Below the pieces are notes generated by a model, which ran no database searches, was not told the origin of the DNA, and worked only from the letters and a program-made list of their open reading frames with translations. A program made the translations under genes and the position numbers. DNA of 64,000 bases from JASHSH01 sp036490215 (GTDB taxonomy: Bacteria; Pseudomonadota; Alphaproteobacteria; Rhodospirillales; Magnetospirillaceae). Shown one piece after another: positions 35,701-44,411 of the stretch; within the stretch, counting starts at the first letter, position 1, and every line of letters begins with the position of its first letter. The stretch lies in assembly GCA_036490215.1 (NCBI GenBank), contig DASXEH010000095.1:62001-126000 (forward strand), in the 5' to 3' direction.

Positions 35701-36245
35701 TCGGCCTCGTGGCGGCGCGCATGCAGCCCGCCGATGCCGGCCGCTTCTTCGAGCAGGCTGCGGCGATCCGACGGCTTCGACGAAATCAACGCGCCGACGC
35801 GGCCTTGATTGATGATGGCGGGCGACCGCGCGCCGGCGGCGGCGTCGGCAAACAGAATCTGCACGTCTTTCGCGCGCGCGTCCTTGCCGTTGACCTTATA
35901 GGTCGAGCCGCGGCCGCGATCGATGCGGCGCAACACTTCGATCGTGTCGCTGTCGTTGAATTGGGCCGGCGCCTGGCGATCCTTGTTGTTCAGCGCCAGC
36001 GTCACCTCGGCCAGATTGCGCGAGGGGCGGGTAGACGAGCCGCCGAAGATCACGTCGTCCATTTCCGCGCCGCGCATCAAACGCGCCGAAGTCTCACCCA
36101 TCACCCAGGTGAGCGCTTCGATCAGATTGGACTTGCCGCAGCCATTGGGACCGACGATGCCGGTCACGCCCGGTGAAATCGTGACATCGGTGTTGTCGAC
36201 AAAGGACTTGAAGCCAGAGAGGCGCAGACGATCGAAATGAATCAC
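32790..36245 (-). CDS. smc: Chromosome segregation SMC ATPase
   Basis: 1,151 residues. N-terminal Walker A GPNGCGKSN (about 32-40) and C-terminal signature LLSGGEQALTALAL with Walker B VCVLDEVDAPLDD are separated by two long Ala/Glu/Arg-rich coiled-coil arms flanking a hinge near residues 500-640. It forms the condensin ring that compacts and segregates chromosomes in the cytosol. It is third in the minus-strand row dciA-dsbA-smc, a common alphaproteobacterial order. scpA and scpB are not in the window. The long opposite-strand frames here come from the repetitive coiled-coil codons and are not coding. Confidence 0.97.
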   Translation of the reverse strand: MIHFDRLRLSGFKSFVDNTDVTISPGVTGIVGPNGCGKSNLIEALTWVMGETSARLMRGAEMDDVIFGGSSTRPSRNLAEVTLALNNKDRQAPAQFNDSDTIEVLRRIDRGRGSTYKVNGKDARAKDVQILFADAAAGARSPAIINQGRVGALISSKPSDRRSLLEEAAGIGGLHARRHEAELRLRAAEQNLSRLEDVVGALDNELNGLKRQARQASRYRNLSEHIRAAETRLLAVRWMGAVAVLDAAQESVREAERQVEDLTGLAATAATHQAEAAARLPELRQRESEAAAVLQKLAGVRERLDAEEERIAGLQRDLNGRVAQVDADMQREAAHAADASRAMQGLANEREQLMAAQAGHEEREAAARQGADAANEAVRAAQAELDLAMQRAAELDAVRAAAQRALSEASSRRERLANRANELGQQLARAQADAIDPAALEAANTALEQSGSQLEALYAAVTEAEQRRTETQGAQARARETLQSYQGERSGLVAEAKALADLLRAPNASTLPPLAERVVVPAEFEAALGAALGDELTAPVDADAPITWRTLAPLSEIPALPYGARSLAELITVPDVLARRLSQIGVIDDGVNGTDLQSQLKPGQRLVNRAGDLWRWDGFTLKAGTHAAAAATLRHRNRLRDLTPMIERAEQNCAQADTDARTAAQAAEQATQDERAARQALREGENSFARARDAQANMSSRAAAVASRVASLQEQDAATRADLAEAEATEATARANAQAGADDNAIRARVTELRPMLAGCHMRLMEAEGQRDRLRVDAQTRERRLLSIEVETRNWVERASAAERQTTALTERRATATAELERLAALPGELAQQREQLRSETHEAEEARRLAASELADGEQYQTAADRAVREAEQALGAAREERVRREGAVATAQEASRAVGERIFERLETTPEDLLTRPEAQEAGEIAEVEARFQKLVREREGMGPVNLRAEEEAAEMDGRISGLRAEREDLVAAIARLRRGISELNTEGRQRLLDSFEKVNQQFTVLFTRLFGGGRAYLTLTESEDPLQAGLEIMASPPGKKLQVLSLLSGGEQALTALALLFSVFMANPAPVCVLDEVDAPLDDANVDRFCTLVNEIAVSIHTRFLIVTHHRMTMARMDRLYGVTMAERGISTLVSVDLETAETFRERA

Positions 36246-36278
36246 GGGGCGTGCCCCGCAGTGGTGTTCAGCATGATC

Positions 36279-36893
36279 TCAGTTGACCGCCGGTAATAGC
36301 TTCATGAACTCGTCGTAGGTCTTCTCGCCCACCGCCTGCTTCCCGTTGATGATGAAGGTGGGGGTCGAGTTGATCTTCAGTTTATCCGAAGCTTCGGTCA
36401 CACGTGCATTGATTTGTTGCACCATGTCGTTGTCGGCGAGGCACTTATCCACAGCCGCGGCGTCCATGCCGCCCAAACGGCCCACATTCTTAATGGCCGT
36501 GATGGGGTCCTTGGCCACCGCCCAGGTGCCCTGGGTTTGGAAAAAGGCGTCGACGAAGGCCATATATTTGTCGCCGGAACAATGGGCAATCATCGCCGCC
36601 GCCATCGCGGTGTCGTTGAGCGGGAAGTCGCGCATGATCCATTTCACCTTGCCGGTGTCGATCAGCTCTTTCTTCAGGCGGGGAAACGGATCGGCGGCGA
36701 ACCGCGCACAATGCGGGCAATTCAACGACATATATTCGATGACGGTATTGGGGGCATCGGCTTTGCCCAGAACCACGTCGAGCGGCCAGCTTTTGCCTTC
36801 GGTGGCCTCGTTCGCTTGCGTATCGGTGATCCCGATCACACTCACGGCCACGGTCAACGCCGCCGCCGCAACCACGCGCAAAACTCCGCGCAA
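36279..36893 (-). CDS. DsbA-family periplasmic thiol:disulfide oxidoreductase, TTG start
   Basis: 204 residues from TTG 36893, chosen because GGAGG lies exactly 5 nt upstream and the result is a clean signal peptide (RGVLRVVAAAALTVAVSV, cleavage near TQAN). The thioredoxin fold has the active site CPHC in YMSLNCPHCARF and the cis-Pro loop NSTPTFIING. It resembles the short DsbA/BdbD-type oxidases common in alphaproteobacteria. The longer GTG-started frame would overlap the dciA-like gene and spoil the signal peptide. It lies between dciA and smc in a compact minus-strand row. Confidence 0.9.
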   Translation of the reverse strand: MRGVLRVVAAAALTVAVSVIGITDTQANEATEGKSWPLDVVLGKADAPNTVIEYMSLNCPHCARFAADPFPRLKKELIDTGKVKWIMRDFPLNDTAMAAAMIAHCSGDKYMAFVDAFFQTQGTWAVAKDPITAIKNVGRLGGMDAAAVDKCLADNDMVQQINARVTEASDKLKINSTPTFIINGKQAVGEKTYDEFMKLLPAVN

Positions 36894-36937
36894 ATCGACC
36901 TCCGTTTTGATCCGTACCCCGCAATCGCGCCGGGATA

Positions 36938-37450
36938 TTAGGACCGTTGCCACCCGGCGGCAAGCCGCCGCCCAAGCCCCGCCAAAGCCTCGCGCAGATC
37001 GTCGTCCGAGACGGTTTCAATTCGCTTCTTCAGCGCCGGGTCGACTTCGGCCGAAGGGGGCGGCACGGGCACACGCTTGGGTTTCCGCTGCGGAATCGGG
37101 CCTTGCGTCAAAGCCAGCCGCGCCACGGCCGCGTAGCCGAAATGTCCGTTCACGCGCTGGATAATCTGTGGCTCGAGATGCTGCACTTGCAGCGCAAAGG
37201 CGCCCGAGGCCACGCGCATATGCAGAGTGCCTTGATTTCGTTCGCCGCGCGGGAAGACGATGCGCAGCGGCAAGGTTTGGGCGCTCAGCACCGTGCCGAC
37301 GATCGCCGGCCAATCGGCGGCCAAGGTTGCGGCGGCGAAGCCGCGCTTGCCCAAAGGCTTGGCGACGATCCGGCCGGAAATCTCGCCGATCGGACGGGGT
37401 TCGTACCGTCCGCTGCGCTCGTCGCTCTTGCGTGAGGGCTTGGCAACCAT
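36938..37450 (-). CDS. DUF721 (DciA-like) protein
   Basis: 170 residues. The DUF721 core is visible in the first 110 residues (LAADWPAIVGTVLSAQTLPLRI, GTLHMRVASGAFALQVQHLEPQIIQRVN), followed by a proline/lysine-rich spacer and a short helical C-terminus. DciA proteins load the replicative helicase DnaB in bacteria lacking DnaC. This alphaproteobacterial branch is much less studied, so the role is inferred. It is divergent from mutY with 28 bp between the two start codons, so their promoters must overlap. Confidence 0.85.
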   Translation of the reverse strand: MVAKPSRKSDERSGRYEPRPIGEISGRIVAKPLGKRGFAAATLAADWPAIVGTVLSAQTLPLRIVFPRGERNQGTLHMRVASGAFALQVQHLEPQIIQRVNGHFGYAAVARLALTQGPIPQRKPKRVPVPPPSAEVDPALKKRIETVSDDDLREALAGLGRRLAAGWQRS

Positions 37451-37478
37451 AGCGGCATTCTATGCTATCCTGATCCCG

Positions 37479-38546
37479 ATGCCACACTCTCCGCCCGCAG
37501 AACTCGCGCGGCGCCTGCTGGCCTGGTACGACCGTCATGCGCGACGTCTACCCTGGCGCAGTTTGCCCGGCGCCTATGCCGATCCCTACCGCGTCTGGCT
37601 GTCCGAGATCATGCTGCAGCAGACCACGGTGGCCGCGGTCGAGCCCTATTTTCATGCGTTCATCGCGCGATGGCCGACGGTCGAGGCTTTGGCCGCCGCA
37701 CCGCTCGACGATGTGCTCGCCGCCTGGGCCGGGCTTGGCTATTACGCGCGGGCGCGCAATCTCCACGCCTGCGCCAAGGCGCTCGTCAGCTTGGGGCAAT
37801 TTCCCGACACCGAAGAGGCCCTGCTCGAACTGCCGGGCGTCGGCGCCTATACGGCGGCGGCGGTCGCCGCCATCGCGTTCAATCGCAAGGCGGTGGTGGT
37901 CGACGGCAATGTGCTGCGCGTGATGGCGCGGCTGTTCGCGGTCGAAGATCCGCTGCCCGGTGCGAAGCCGCTGCTGACTGCGCATGCCGCGACGCTGACG
38001 CCGGATCAGCGCGCGGGCGACTATGCCCAGGCGGTGATGGATCTCGGCGCGACGATCTGCACGCCGAAAAGTCCCGCCTGCGGCATCTGTCCATGGCGCG
38101 ATGACTGCGACGGGCGGCGGCTGGGTCTGGTCCCGCAATTGCCGGCGCGATCGCCCAAAGCCGCGCGGCCGATGCGGCGCGGCGTGGCGTTCTGGGTCCA
38201 GCGCCAGGATGGCGCGGTGCTGTTGCGCCGCCGGCCGGATAAGGGCCTGCTCGGCGGTATGATGGAGATTCCCTCGACACCCTGGCGTGCCGAGCCTTGG
38301 GCGATCGATGAGGCGCTGGCCGCGGCGCCGATCACCGCGACGTGGACCGCGCTGCCGGGGATCGTCGATCACGTGTTCACCCATTTCAGTCTTGAACTGT
38401 CCGTCGTCGTCGGGCAGATCGGCAAGACCATCGTGGTTCAGGACCACAGCGAATGGTGCCCGGTGGACCGGTTGGACGAACGCGCGTTGCCATCCGTAAT
38501 GCGCAAGATCGTGGATCATGCCCTGGCGGCAGAGGTGGATGCGTGA
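37479..38546 (+). CDS. mutY: A/G-specific adenine DNA glycosylase
   Basis: 355 residues from ATG 37479. It removes adenine mispaired with 8-oxoguanine. It has the catalytic-Glu helix WLSEIMLQQTTV, the helix-hairpin-helix LPGVGAYTAAAV, the catalytic Asp in VVVDGNVLRV, and the 4Fe-4S cluster C-x6-C-x2-C-x5-C (CTPKSPACGICPWRDDC). A C-terminal NUDIX-like domain for 8-oxoG recognition covers about 230-350. The start is supported by domain position; the 73-codon upstream extension runs through the divergent dciA-like gene. The stop overlaps the next start as GTGA. Confidence 0.96.
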   Translation: MPHSPPAELARRLLAWYDRHARRLPWRSLPGAYADPYRVWLSEIMLQQTTVAAVEPYFHAFIARWPTVEALAAAPLDDVLAAWAGLGYYARARNLHACAKALVSLGQFPDTEEALLELPGVGAYTAAAVAAIAFNRKAVVVDGNVLRVMARLFAVEDPLPGAKPLLTAHAATLTPDQRAGDYAQAVMDLGATICTPKSPACGICPWRDDCDGRRLGLVPQLPARSPKAARPMRRGVAFWVQRQDGAVLLRRRPDKGLLGGMMEIPSTPWRAEPWAIDEALAAAPITATWTALPGIVDHVFTHFSLELSVVVGQIGKTIVVQDHSEWCPVDRLDERALPSVMRKIVDHALAAEVDA

Positions 38547-39178
38547 ACGCAGGACGTGTAGCGATCGGTTTGCTGCTGGGCGGGGCGCTGTTCGTGGGTT
38601 CGGCCCTGGCCGACCCGGGTCCGATGACCGAACGGCTCTATATCAACTACAGCGGCATGCTGCCGGGCTGGACGGTGATTCCCACGCAGCGCGGCGGCAA
38701 TGTCGAGTTGACCGAGATCGTGCCGCCGGGCCAGGACCGCCAGAACTGGACCGACCAGGTAGCGGTCAACATCGTCTACGGTGCGCAGGAAAATCCGCCG
38801 GACCTTTTGGCCGAACGCTTTCGCGCCATCCAGGCCGAATGCCAGGAGACCTCGCTGGGCCCCGTATCGCCGAGCATGGAAAACGGCTATCCGACCGCGC
38901 TGCGCGCCGTAGCTTGCACCAAGGTCAAGAAATGGAGCCAGGGCGAGGTCAGTCTCTATAAGGCCTGGAAGGGCAAGGACGGAATGTATCTGGTCGCGCG
39001 ATCGTGGCGCGGCGCGCCCTTCGACAAGGGCAAGGTGCCGGTGCCGCCCGAGACGACGTTGAAATGGCTGGCCTTCATCCAGAGCGTCGTGCTGTGCGAC
39101 ACGCAAGACCCGAAGCGGCCTTGTCCGGTATCGAAAGCTCAGCCGCAGGCCCAGCCCCAACCGACCCAGAAACCCTGA
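38543..39178 (+). CDS. Uncharacterised exported protein coupled to mutY
   Basis: 211 residues beginning at GTG 38543, which overlaps the mutY stop codon by 4 bases. A signal peptide (about 1-24, VAIGLLLGGALFVGSALA) is followed by a soluble domain of about 150 residues without a motif I recognise and a Gln/Pro-rich tail (PQAQPQPTQ). Two Cys near the middle (in AECQET and AVACTK) and two near the end (VLCDTQ and RPCPV) could form disulfides. It is expressed with mutY by translational coupling, yet is periplasmic, so a functional link is not obvious. It is convergent with tetR, with no space between the stops. Confidence 0.8.
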   Translation: MNAGRVAIGLLLGGALFVGSALADPGPMTERLYINYSGMLPGWTVIPTQRGGNVELTEIVPPGQDRQNWTDQVAVNIVYGAQENPPDLLAERFRAIQAECQETSLGPVSPSMENGYPTALRAVACTKVKKWSQGEVSLYKAWKGKDGMYLVARSWRGAPFDKGKVPVPPETTLKWLAFIQSVVLCDTQDPKRPCPVSKAQPQAQPQPTQKP

Positions 39179-39889
39179 TTATTTCTGCGGGGCCGCCAGA
39201 GCGCCGTTGAGGAATAGGTCGCTGACCGCTTGCGCCGCGATCTCCGGCGTATCGCTGCTGTTGGTGGAGAGCGACCAGATCATGCCGATGATCATCTGCG
39301 CGCAGGTGGCGGCGCGCACACCGCGGAATTCACCACGCTCGATGCCGGCAATGATCGCTTCTTCGATATGGCCGGTGATCAGATGCCGGCGGCTGCGGAA
39401 CAGGCGCCGCTTGCGCTCGGCGGCGTGCATCACACCGTCATCGATCGTGCGCAAGCCGCGGAAGTGCTCGCCCAGCGCCGGCACCAGGATGCCGATCATG
39501 CGCCGCAGAATCTCGCTGCAGGTGCCACCCTCGGCGGCGGCCACGTCGAGCAGGCCGTTGAGCTCGTCGAGCACCAGATCGAAGACGGCGACGTAGAGAT
39601 CTTCCTTGGACGGGAAATAGCGATACAGCGTCGCCTTGCCCATCCGCGCCGTATCCGCCACCTCGTCCATCGAGACCAGCGGGTAGGGCCGCGTGGCGAA
39701 GAGTTCGGTCGCTGCCGCGAGGATGCGGTTGCGGCGGCGTTGACGCCAAGCCGGAACCGCCGCGTGCGACAGACCGTCGTCGTCTTCCGCGGGCTGGGGC
39801 GCCGTGAAGCGCGGCGGATGGGCCGCCTCATGCGCATTGTCGTAATCGCCGGGCATTTCAGAGGAGCTGCGTTCGGTTGGATCGACCAT
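39179..39889 (-). CDS. TetR-family regulator of the adjacent RND pump
   Basis: 236 residues. A 45-residue disordered N-terminus precedes the TetR DNA-binding domain (RNRILAAATELFATRPYPLVSMDEVADTARMGKATLYRYFPSKEDL, recognisable by YRYFPSKEDL). The C-terminal ligand domain is all-helical. It starts 3 bp after the RND permease stop, and its Shine-Dalgarno GGAG lies inside the end of that gene, so it is the third gene of the pump operon. It probably represses the operon; a candidate operator is 44319-44334. Confidence 0.92.
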   Translation of the reverse strand: MVDPTERSSSEMPGDYDNAHEAAHPPRFTAPQPAEDDDGLSHAAVPAWRQRRRNRILAAATELFATRPYPLVSMDEVADTARMGKATLYRYFPSKEDLYVAVFDLVLDELNGLLDVAAAEGGTCSEILRRMIGILVPALGEHFRGLRTIDDGVMHAAERKRRLFRSRRHLITGHIEEAIIAGIERGEFRGVRAATCAQMIIGMIWSLSTNSSDTPEIAAQAVSDLFLNGALAAPQK

Positions 39890-39892
39890 GGC

Positions 39893-42800
39893 TTACTCCG
39901 CCACGCTGTGCACTTGCTGCGTCGGCTGCTGTGCGACCGGTGCATGTTCGGCCGCATGCCGCGCCTTGCGGTTACCGGCGGTCAGGCGATCGAGATAGAG
40001 ATAGACCACCGGGGTCGTGAACAAGGTGAGCATCTGGCTCACGATCAGACCGCCGACCATGGTGAAGCCGAGCGGCTGGCGCAGTTCCGAACCGGTCCCG
40101 TGACCCAGCATCAGCGGCAGCGCGCCCAGAAGCGCGGCCATGGTCGTCATCATGATCGGCCGGAAGCGCATCAGACAGGCCTGACGAATCGCCTTTTCCG
40201 GCGCCAAGTGCTGATCGCGTTCGGCGGTGATGGCGAAGTCGACCATCATGATGCCGTTCTTCTTGACGATGCCGATCAGCAGGATGATGCCGATCAGCGC
40301 GATCACCGAGAGATCGAAGCCCGAGACCATCAGGATCAGCAGCGCCCCCACGCCCGCCGAGGGCAGGGTGGAGAGAATCGTCAGCGGGTGGATGTAGCTC
40401 TCATAGAGCACGCCCAGGATGATGTAGACGGCGATCAGCGCCGCGGCGATCAGATAGGGCTGGCTCTTCAGCGAGCTCTGGAACGCCTGCGCCGTGCCTT
40501 GGAAGGTGCCGACGATAGCGCGCGGCATGCGGATCTCGTTGGCGGTGGCCTGGATCGAATCGACCGCGTCACCCAGCGACACGCCAGGCGCAAGGTTGAA
40601 CGAGAGCGTGGTGGCCGGGAACTGGCCCTGGTGGTTGACCGACAGATAGCCGGTCGGCTTGGTGTCGTATTTGGCCAAGGCCGACAATGGCACCTGCTGG
40701 CCGGTCAGCGGCGAGCGGACATAGAGCTGATCGAGCGTATTCGGATTGCCTTGCAGCGCCGGATCGATTTCCAGGATCACGTGATAGCTATTGATCTGGG
40801 TGAAGTACTGCGTCACCTGGTTCTGTCCGAAGGCGTCGTAGAGCACCGAGTCGATCTGCTGCGGCTGGATGCCGAAACGCGCGGCCTGATCGCGGTCGAT
40901 CGTCAGGGTCACGGTGGCGCCGTTGGTCTGCTGATCGCTGGCCACGTCGCGCAGCTGCGGCAGCTTCTTCATCTTCTCCAGCAGGCGTGGCGCCCAGACG
41001 TTGAGTTCGTCGATATTGGCGTCCTGCAATGTGTACTGATACTGGGTGCGGGCGAGGCGGCCGCCGACGTTCAGGTCCTGCGGCGCCTGCATGAAGAAGG
41101 CGACGCCCGGAATGGCGCCCACCTCGGTACGCAACCGCGCGATGATCTGGTCGGCGCGAAGCTTGCGCTGGTTGCGCGGCTTCAGTGCGATATAGACAGC
41201 GGCGTTGTTCAGCGGCCGGCTGCCGCCCAGGAATGCACCGTAGCTATAGACGTCCGGATCCTTGTCGACGATATCGGTCACCTCGTGCGAGATACGCGAC
41301 ATTTCGGTGAACGAAACATCCTGGCTGGTCTCGATGATGCCGAAGATCGTGCCTGTGTCCTGCTGTGGGAAGAAGCCCTTCGGAATTTCGATATAGAGGA
41401 AGGCGGTCGACGCCATGGTGAGGAAGAACACCATCAGCGTGATGAACTGATTGCGCAGCACCCAGTCGAGCCCATGGGTATAGCCGCGCAGCAGTGCGTC
41501 GAAGAAGCGCTCGAATACCATATAGACGCGGCCGTGCTTGGCGTGTTTCTCGTCGCGCAAGAAGCGCGAGCACATCACCGGCGTCAGCGTCAGTGCCACC
41601 ACCGCCGACACGGCGATGGTCATGGTGACGGTGAGCGCGAATTCGCGGAACAAGCGGCCGACGATGCCGCCCATCAACAAGAGCGGAATGAACACGGCCA
41701 CCAGCGAGATGCTGATCGACAGAATGGTGAAGCCGATTTCGCTCGCGCCCTTGAACGCGGCGTCCATCGGCTTCATCCCCTCTTCGATGTAGCGATAGAT
41801 ATTCTCCAGCATCACGATTGCGTCGTCGACCACGAAGCCGACCGCGATGGTGAGGGCCATCAATGACAGGTTATCGAGGCTGAAGCCCGCGATGTACATC
41901 AGCCCCGCGGTGCCGACCAGCGCCAGCGGCACGGTGATGCCCGGGATGATGGTCGCCCAAACATTGCGCAGGAACATGAAGATGACCATCACCACCAGGC
42001 AGATGGTGATGACCAGCGTCAGGTTCACATCGTTCAACGAGGCGCGGATGGTCGTGGTGCGGTCGACGATGGTGTCGACTTTGATCGCCGGCGGCACGGC
42101 CGCCATGATGTGCGGCATCGCATTCTGGATGCGATCGACCGTGTCGAGCACATTGGCGCCCGGCTGTTTGAAGATCACCAGCAGCACGCCCGGCTTGCCG
42201 CCGTGTTGCCACGCGATATGGGTATCGTCTTCAGGCCCATCGACGGCGCGGCCGATATCCCGAATCCGGACCGGCCCACCGTTGCGGTAGGAAACGATCA
42301 CGTCGTTCCAGGGGTCGGCCGTCATGATCTGGTCATTGTCATAGATCGTGAAGCCGTGGTTCGGTCCTTGAATCGAGCCTTTGGGCGCGTCGGTCGTCGC
42401 GTTGGTGATCACATTGGCGACATCGGTCAGGCCGAGGCCCAACGCGGCGAGCCGGGTCGGATCGATCTGCACGCGCACGGCCGGCTTCTGCTGACCGCCG
42501 ACGATCACCTGGGCCACGCCGTCGAGCTGAGTGATCTGCTGCGAGAGGACGTTCTCGGCGTAATCATCGACCTGGATGGTCGGCAGCACGTCCGAGTGGA
42601 CGGCCAGAATCAGAATCGGCGCATCCGCCGGGTTCACCTTGCGCATCGCGGGCGGGCTGGGCAGGTTCTTCGGCAACTGGCCGCCGGCGGCATTGATCGC
42701 CGATTGCAGGTCCTGCGCGGCCGAGTCGATGTTGCGATCGAGCGCGAACTGCACCGTGATCTGCGTCTCGCCCAGCACGCTGGTCGAGGTCATCTGCGAC

Positions 42801-43030
42801 ACGCCCGGAATCTGGGCGAATTGGGTTTCCAGCGGCTGCGCCACCGACGACGCCATCGTTTCCGGGCTGGCGCCGGGCAACTGGCCGGTGACGATGATGG
42901 TGGGGAAGTCGATCTGCGGCAGCGGCGCCACCGGCAGCAGCGGATAGGCGGCGATACCGGCCAGGAAAATCCCGGCCATGATCAGCGATGTCGCGATCGG
43001 CCGCTTGATGAAGGGCGCTGAAATGCTCAT
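39893..43030 (-). CDS. RND multidrug efflux permease (HAE-1, MdtB/MuxB type)
   Basis: 1,045 residues with twelve transmembrane segments and two large periplasmic loops. TM4 has the proton-relay pair in VGFVVDDAIVMLENIYR. The second half contains LLIGIVKKNGIMMVDFA, the form found in MdtB/MdtC and MuxB/MuxC rather than AcrB. It exports amphipathic drugs, detergents or bile-like compounds using proton influx. Only one permease is present here, unlike the MdtBC and MuxBC heterotrimers, so it should be a homotrimer. Its ATG overlaps the adaptor stop as ATGA. No outer membrane channel gene is adjacent. Confidence 0.96.
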   Translation of the reverse strand: MSISAPFIKRPIATSLIMAGIFLAGIAAYPLLPVAPLPQIDFPTIIVTGQLPGASPETMASSVAQPLETQFAQIPGVSQMTSTSVLGETQITVQFALDRNIDSAAQDLQSAINAAGGQLPKNLPSPPAMRKVNPADAPILILAVHSDVLPTIQVDDYAENVLSQQITQLDGVAQVIVGGQQKPAVRVQIDPTRLAALGLGLTDVANVITNATTDAPKGSIQGPNHGFTIYDNDQIMTADPWNDVIVSYRNGGPVRIRDIGRAVDGPEDDTHIAWQHGGKPGVLLVIFKQPGANVLDTVDRIQNAMPHIMAAVPPAIKVDTIVDRTTTIRASLNDVNLTLVITICLVVMVIFMFLRNVWATIIPGITVPLALVGTAGLMYIAGFSLDNLSLMALTIAVGFVVDDAIVMLENIYRYIEEGMKPMDAAFKGASEIGFTILSISISLVAVFIPLLLMGGIVGRLFREFALTVTMTIAVSAVVALTLTPVMCSRFLRDEKHAKHGRVYMVFERFFDALLRGYTHGLDWVLRNQFITLMVFFLTMASTAFLYIEIPKGFFPQQDTGTIFGIIETSQDVSFTEMSRISHEVTDIVDKDPDVYSYGAFLGGSRPLNNAAVYIALKPRNQRKLRADQIIARLRTEVGAIPGVAFFMQAPQDLNVGGRLARTQYQYTLQDANIDELNVWAPRLLEKMKKLPQLRDVASDQQTNGATVTLTIDRDQAARFGIQPQQIDSVLYDAFGQNQVTQYFTQINSYHVILEIDPALQGNPNTLDQLYVRSPLTGQQVPLSALAKYDTKPTGYLSVNHQGQFPATTLSFNLAPGVSLGDAVDSIQATANEIRMPRAIVGTFQGTAQAFQSSLKSQPYLIAAALIAVYIILGVLYESYIHPLTILSTLPSAGVGALLILMVSGFDLSVIALIGIILLIGIVKKNGIMMVDFAITAERDQHLAPEKAIRQACLMRFRPIMMTTMAALLGALPLMLGHGTGSELRQPLGFTMVGGLIVSQMLTLFTTPVVYLYLDRLTAGNRKARHAAEHAPVAQQPTQQVHSVAE

Positions 43031-44181
43031 TGGGCGCTCTTCTCCGCTACGCTGTCCTTGGGTTGCACGATGCGCACCGGTGCTCCGGGCTCCAGCCGAT
43101 ACTGGCCGCGGGTCACCACCTTTTCGCCCTCGCTGACGCCGTCTTCGATCACCGCCACCGAGCCATTGTCCATGCTGACCTTGATCGGGCGGGCATCGAC
43201 CGTGTTGTCGGGCTTGACCACGTAGACGAAGAAGCCGTTTACGCCGCGCTGCACGGCGGCCGAGGGAATGGTCAGGACATTGGCCTGATCCTTCAGCAAC
43301 ACGCGCGCGTTGACGAATTCACCGGGCCACAGCGAATCGTGCGGGTTGTCGAAATTGGCGCGCAATCGGATCGTTCCCGTCGTCTGGTCGATCTGGTTGT
43401 CGATCAACGCGATCTTGCCGCTGTCGAGCACGGTCTTGTTGTCGCGCGCGATCGCCGCCACCTGCACGGGCCCGGCCGCCATGGCGGCGGACACTTGCGG
43501 CAGATCGTCCTGCGGCAGGGTGAAGATCACCGAGATCGGATGCAATTGGGTGATGACCACGATGCCGGCGGTGCCGGCGGCGCGGATGATGTTGCCCTCG
43601 TCGATCAAACGAATACCAGTCCGGCCGTCGATCGGCGCGGTGATGGTGCTGTAGTCGAGCTGGATCTTCGCGTTGTCGATCGCGGCTTGGTCGCCGGCAA
43701 TCTGCGCCACCAGGGCTGCCGATTGGGCGCCGGTGGTGTCGACCTGCTGGCGGCTGGCGAAATCCTTCTGCGCCAGTTCGGTGTAACGCTTCAGGTCGCG
43801 GTTGGAGTTGGCCAGCTGCGCCTCGTCCTGCGCCTTTTTGGCGATGGCCATGTCGAGCTGGGCCTTGTAGGGGCGCGGGTCGATCTGGGCCAGCACATCG
43901 CCCTTCTTGACCTCCTGGCCTTCGATGAAGTTCACCTTCTGCAACTGTCCGTCGACGCGTGCGGTGACGGTGACGGTGTTGAAGGCCTGCACCGTGCCCA
44001 ACCCACTCATATAAAGCGGCACGGTCTGGCGCGATGCCGCCGTCGCATCGACGGGAATGCCGGCCGGGGCCTTGGCCTGTTGGGCCTCTGCCGTTGCCGG
44101 TTTTGCTCCGATCCAGCGCCAGGCCACGAAGCCGGCGGCGACCACGACCACGATCACAATCAGCGTACGCAACTTCGACAT
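43027..44181 (-). CDS. RND efflux periplasmic adaptor (MdtA-like)
   Basis: 384 residues from ATG 44181. An N-terminal membrane anchor (LRTLIVIVVVVAAGFVAWRW) is followed by the lipoyl/hairpin region (ITARVDG-type strand VTVTARVDGQLQKV, EGQEVKKGDVLAQIDPR), an alpha-helical hairpin (about 95-150) and beta-barrel domains ending near RGQYRLEPGAPVRI. It bridges the RND permease to an outer membrane channel. It is the first gene of a three-gene operon with the permease and TetR regulator. An ATG at 44232 would add 17 basic residues and is less likely. Confidence 0.93.
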   Translation of the reverse strand: MSKLRTLIVIVVVVAAGFVAWRWIGAKPATAEAQQAKAPAGIPVDATAASRQTVPLYMSGLGTVQAFNTVTVTARVDGQLQKVNFIEGQEVKKGDVLAQIDPRPYKAQLDMAIAKKAQDEAQLANSNRDLKRYTELAQKDFASRQQVDTTGAQSAALVAQIAGDQAAIDNAKIQLDYSTITAPIDGRTGIRLIDEGNIIRAAGTAGIVVITQLHPISVIFTLPQDDLPQVSAAMAAGPVQVAAIARDNKTVLDSGKIALIDNQIDQTTGTIRLRANFDNPHDSLWPGEFVNARVLLKDQANVLTIPSAAVQRGVNGFFVYVVKPDNTVDARPIKVSMDNGSVAVIEDGVSEGEKVVTRGQYRLEPGAPVRIVQPKDSVAEKSAQ

Positions 44182-44411
44182 CGGTCTTCTCTTTCGGGCC
44201 CCGTAGCGACCCGCCTTTCCCATCGTCAGCACGAATTCGCCCTCTGGGCGCCCCGCCCCTCAAACGTGGACCCTGGGCGCCTTCCCGGACGATTTCCCTA
44301 ATGCGTTATTTTACGAACGGAACTCTTAAGTTCCACTGGGTATGCGATCCCGGTTCCTGTGGCAAGGCGCGCACGGTTACGGCCCGTTTCACGCGTCACA
44401 GAAAGAGCAAA
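44182..44411. promoter_or_regulatory. Upstream region of the RND operon with candidate operator
   Basis: This 230-bp space holds no gene. An inverted repeat GGAACT-CTTA-AGTTCC lies at 44319-44334, about 140 bp before the adaptor start, in an AT-richer patch (44295-44335). It could be the TetR binding site and promoter of the operon. The assignment rests only on position and symmetry. Confidence 0.35.

Noticed and set aside
39230..41866. 878-codon open frame on the plus strand
   Set aside because: It is antisense to tetR and the RND permease. It is rich in His, Gln, Arg and Asp, with no domain.
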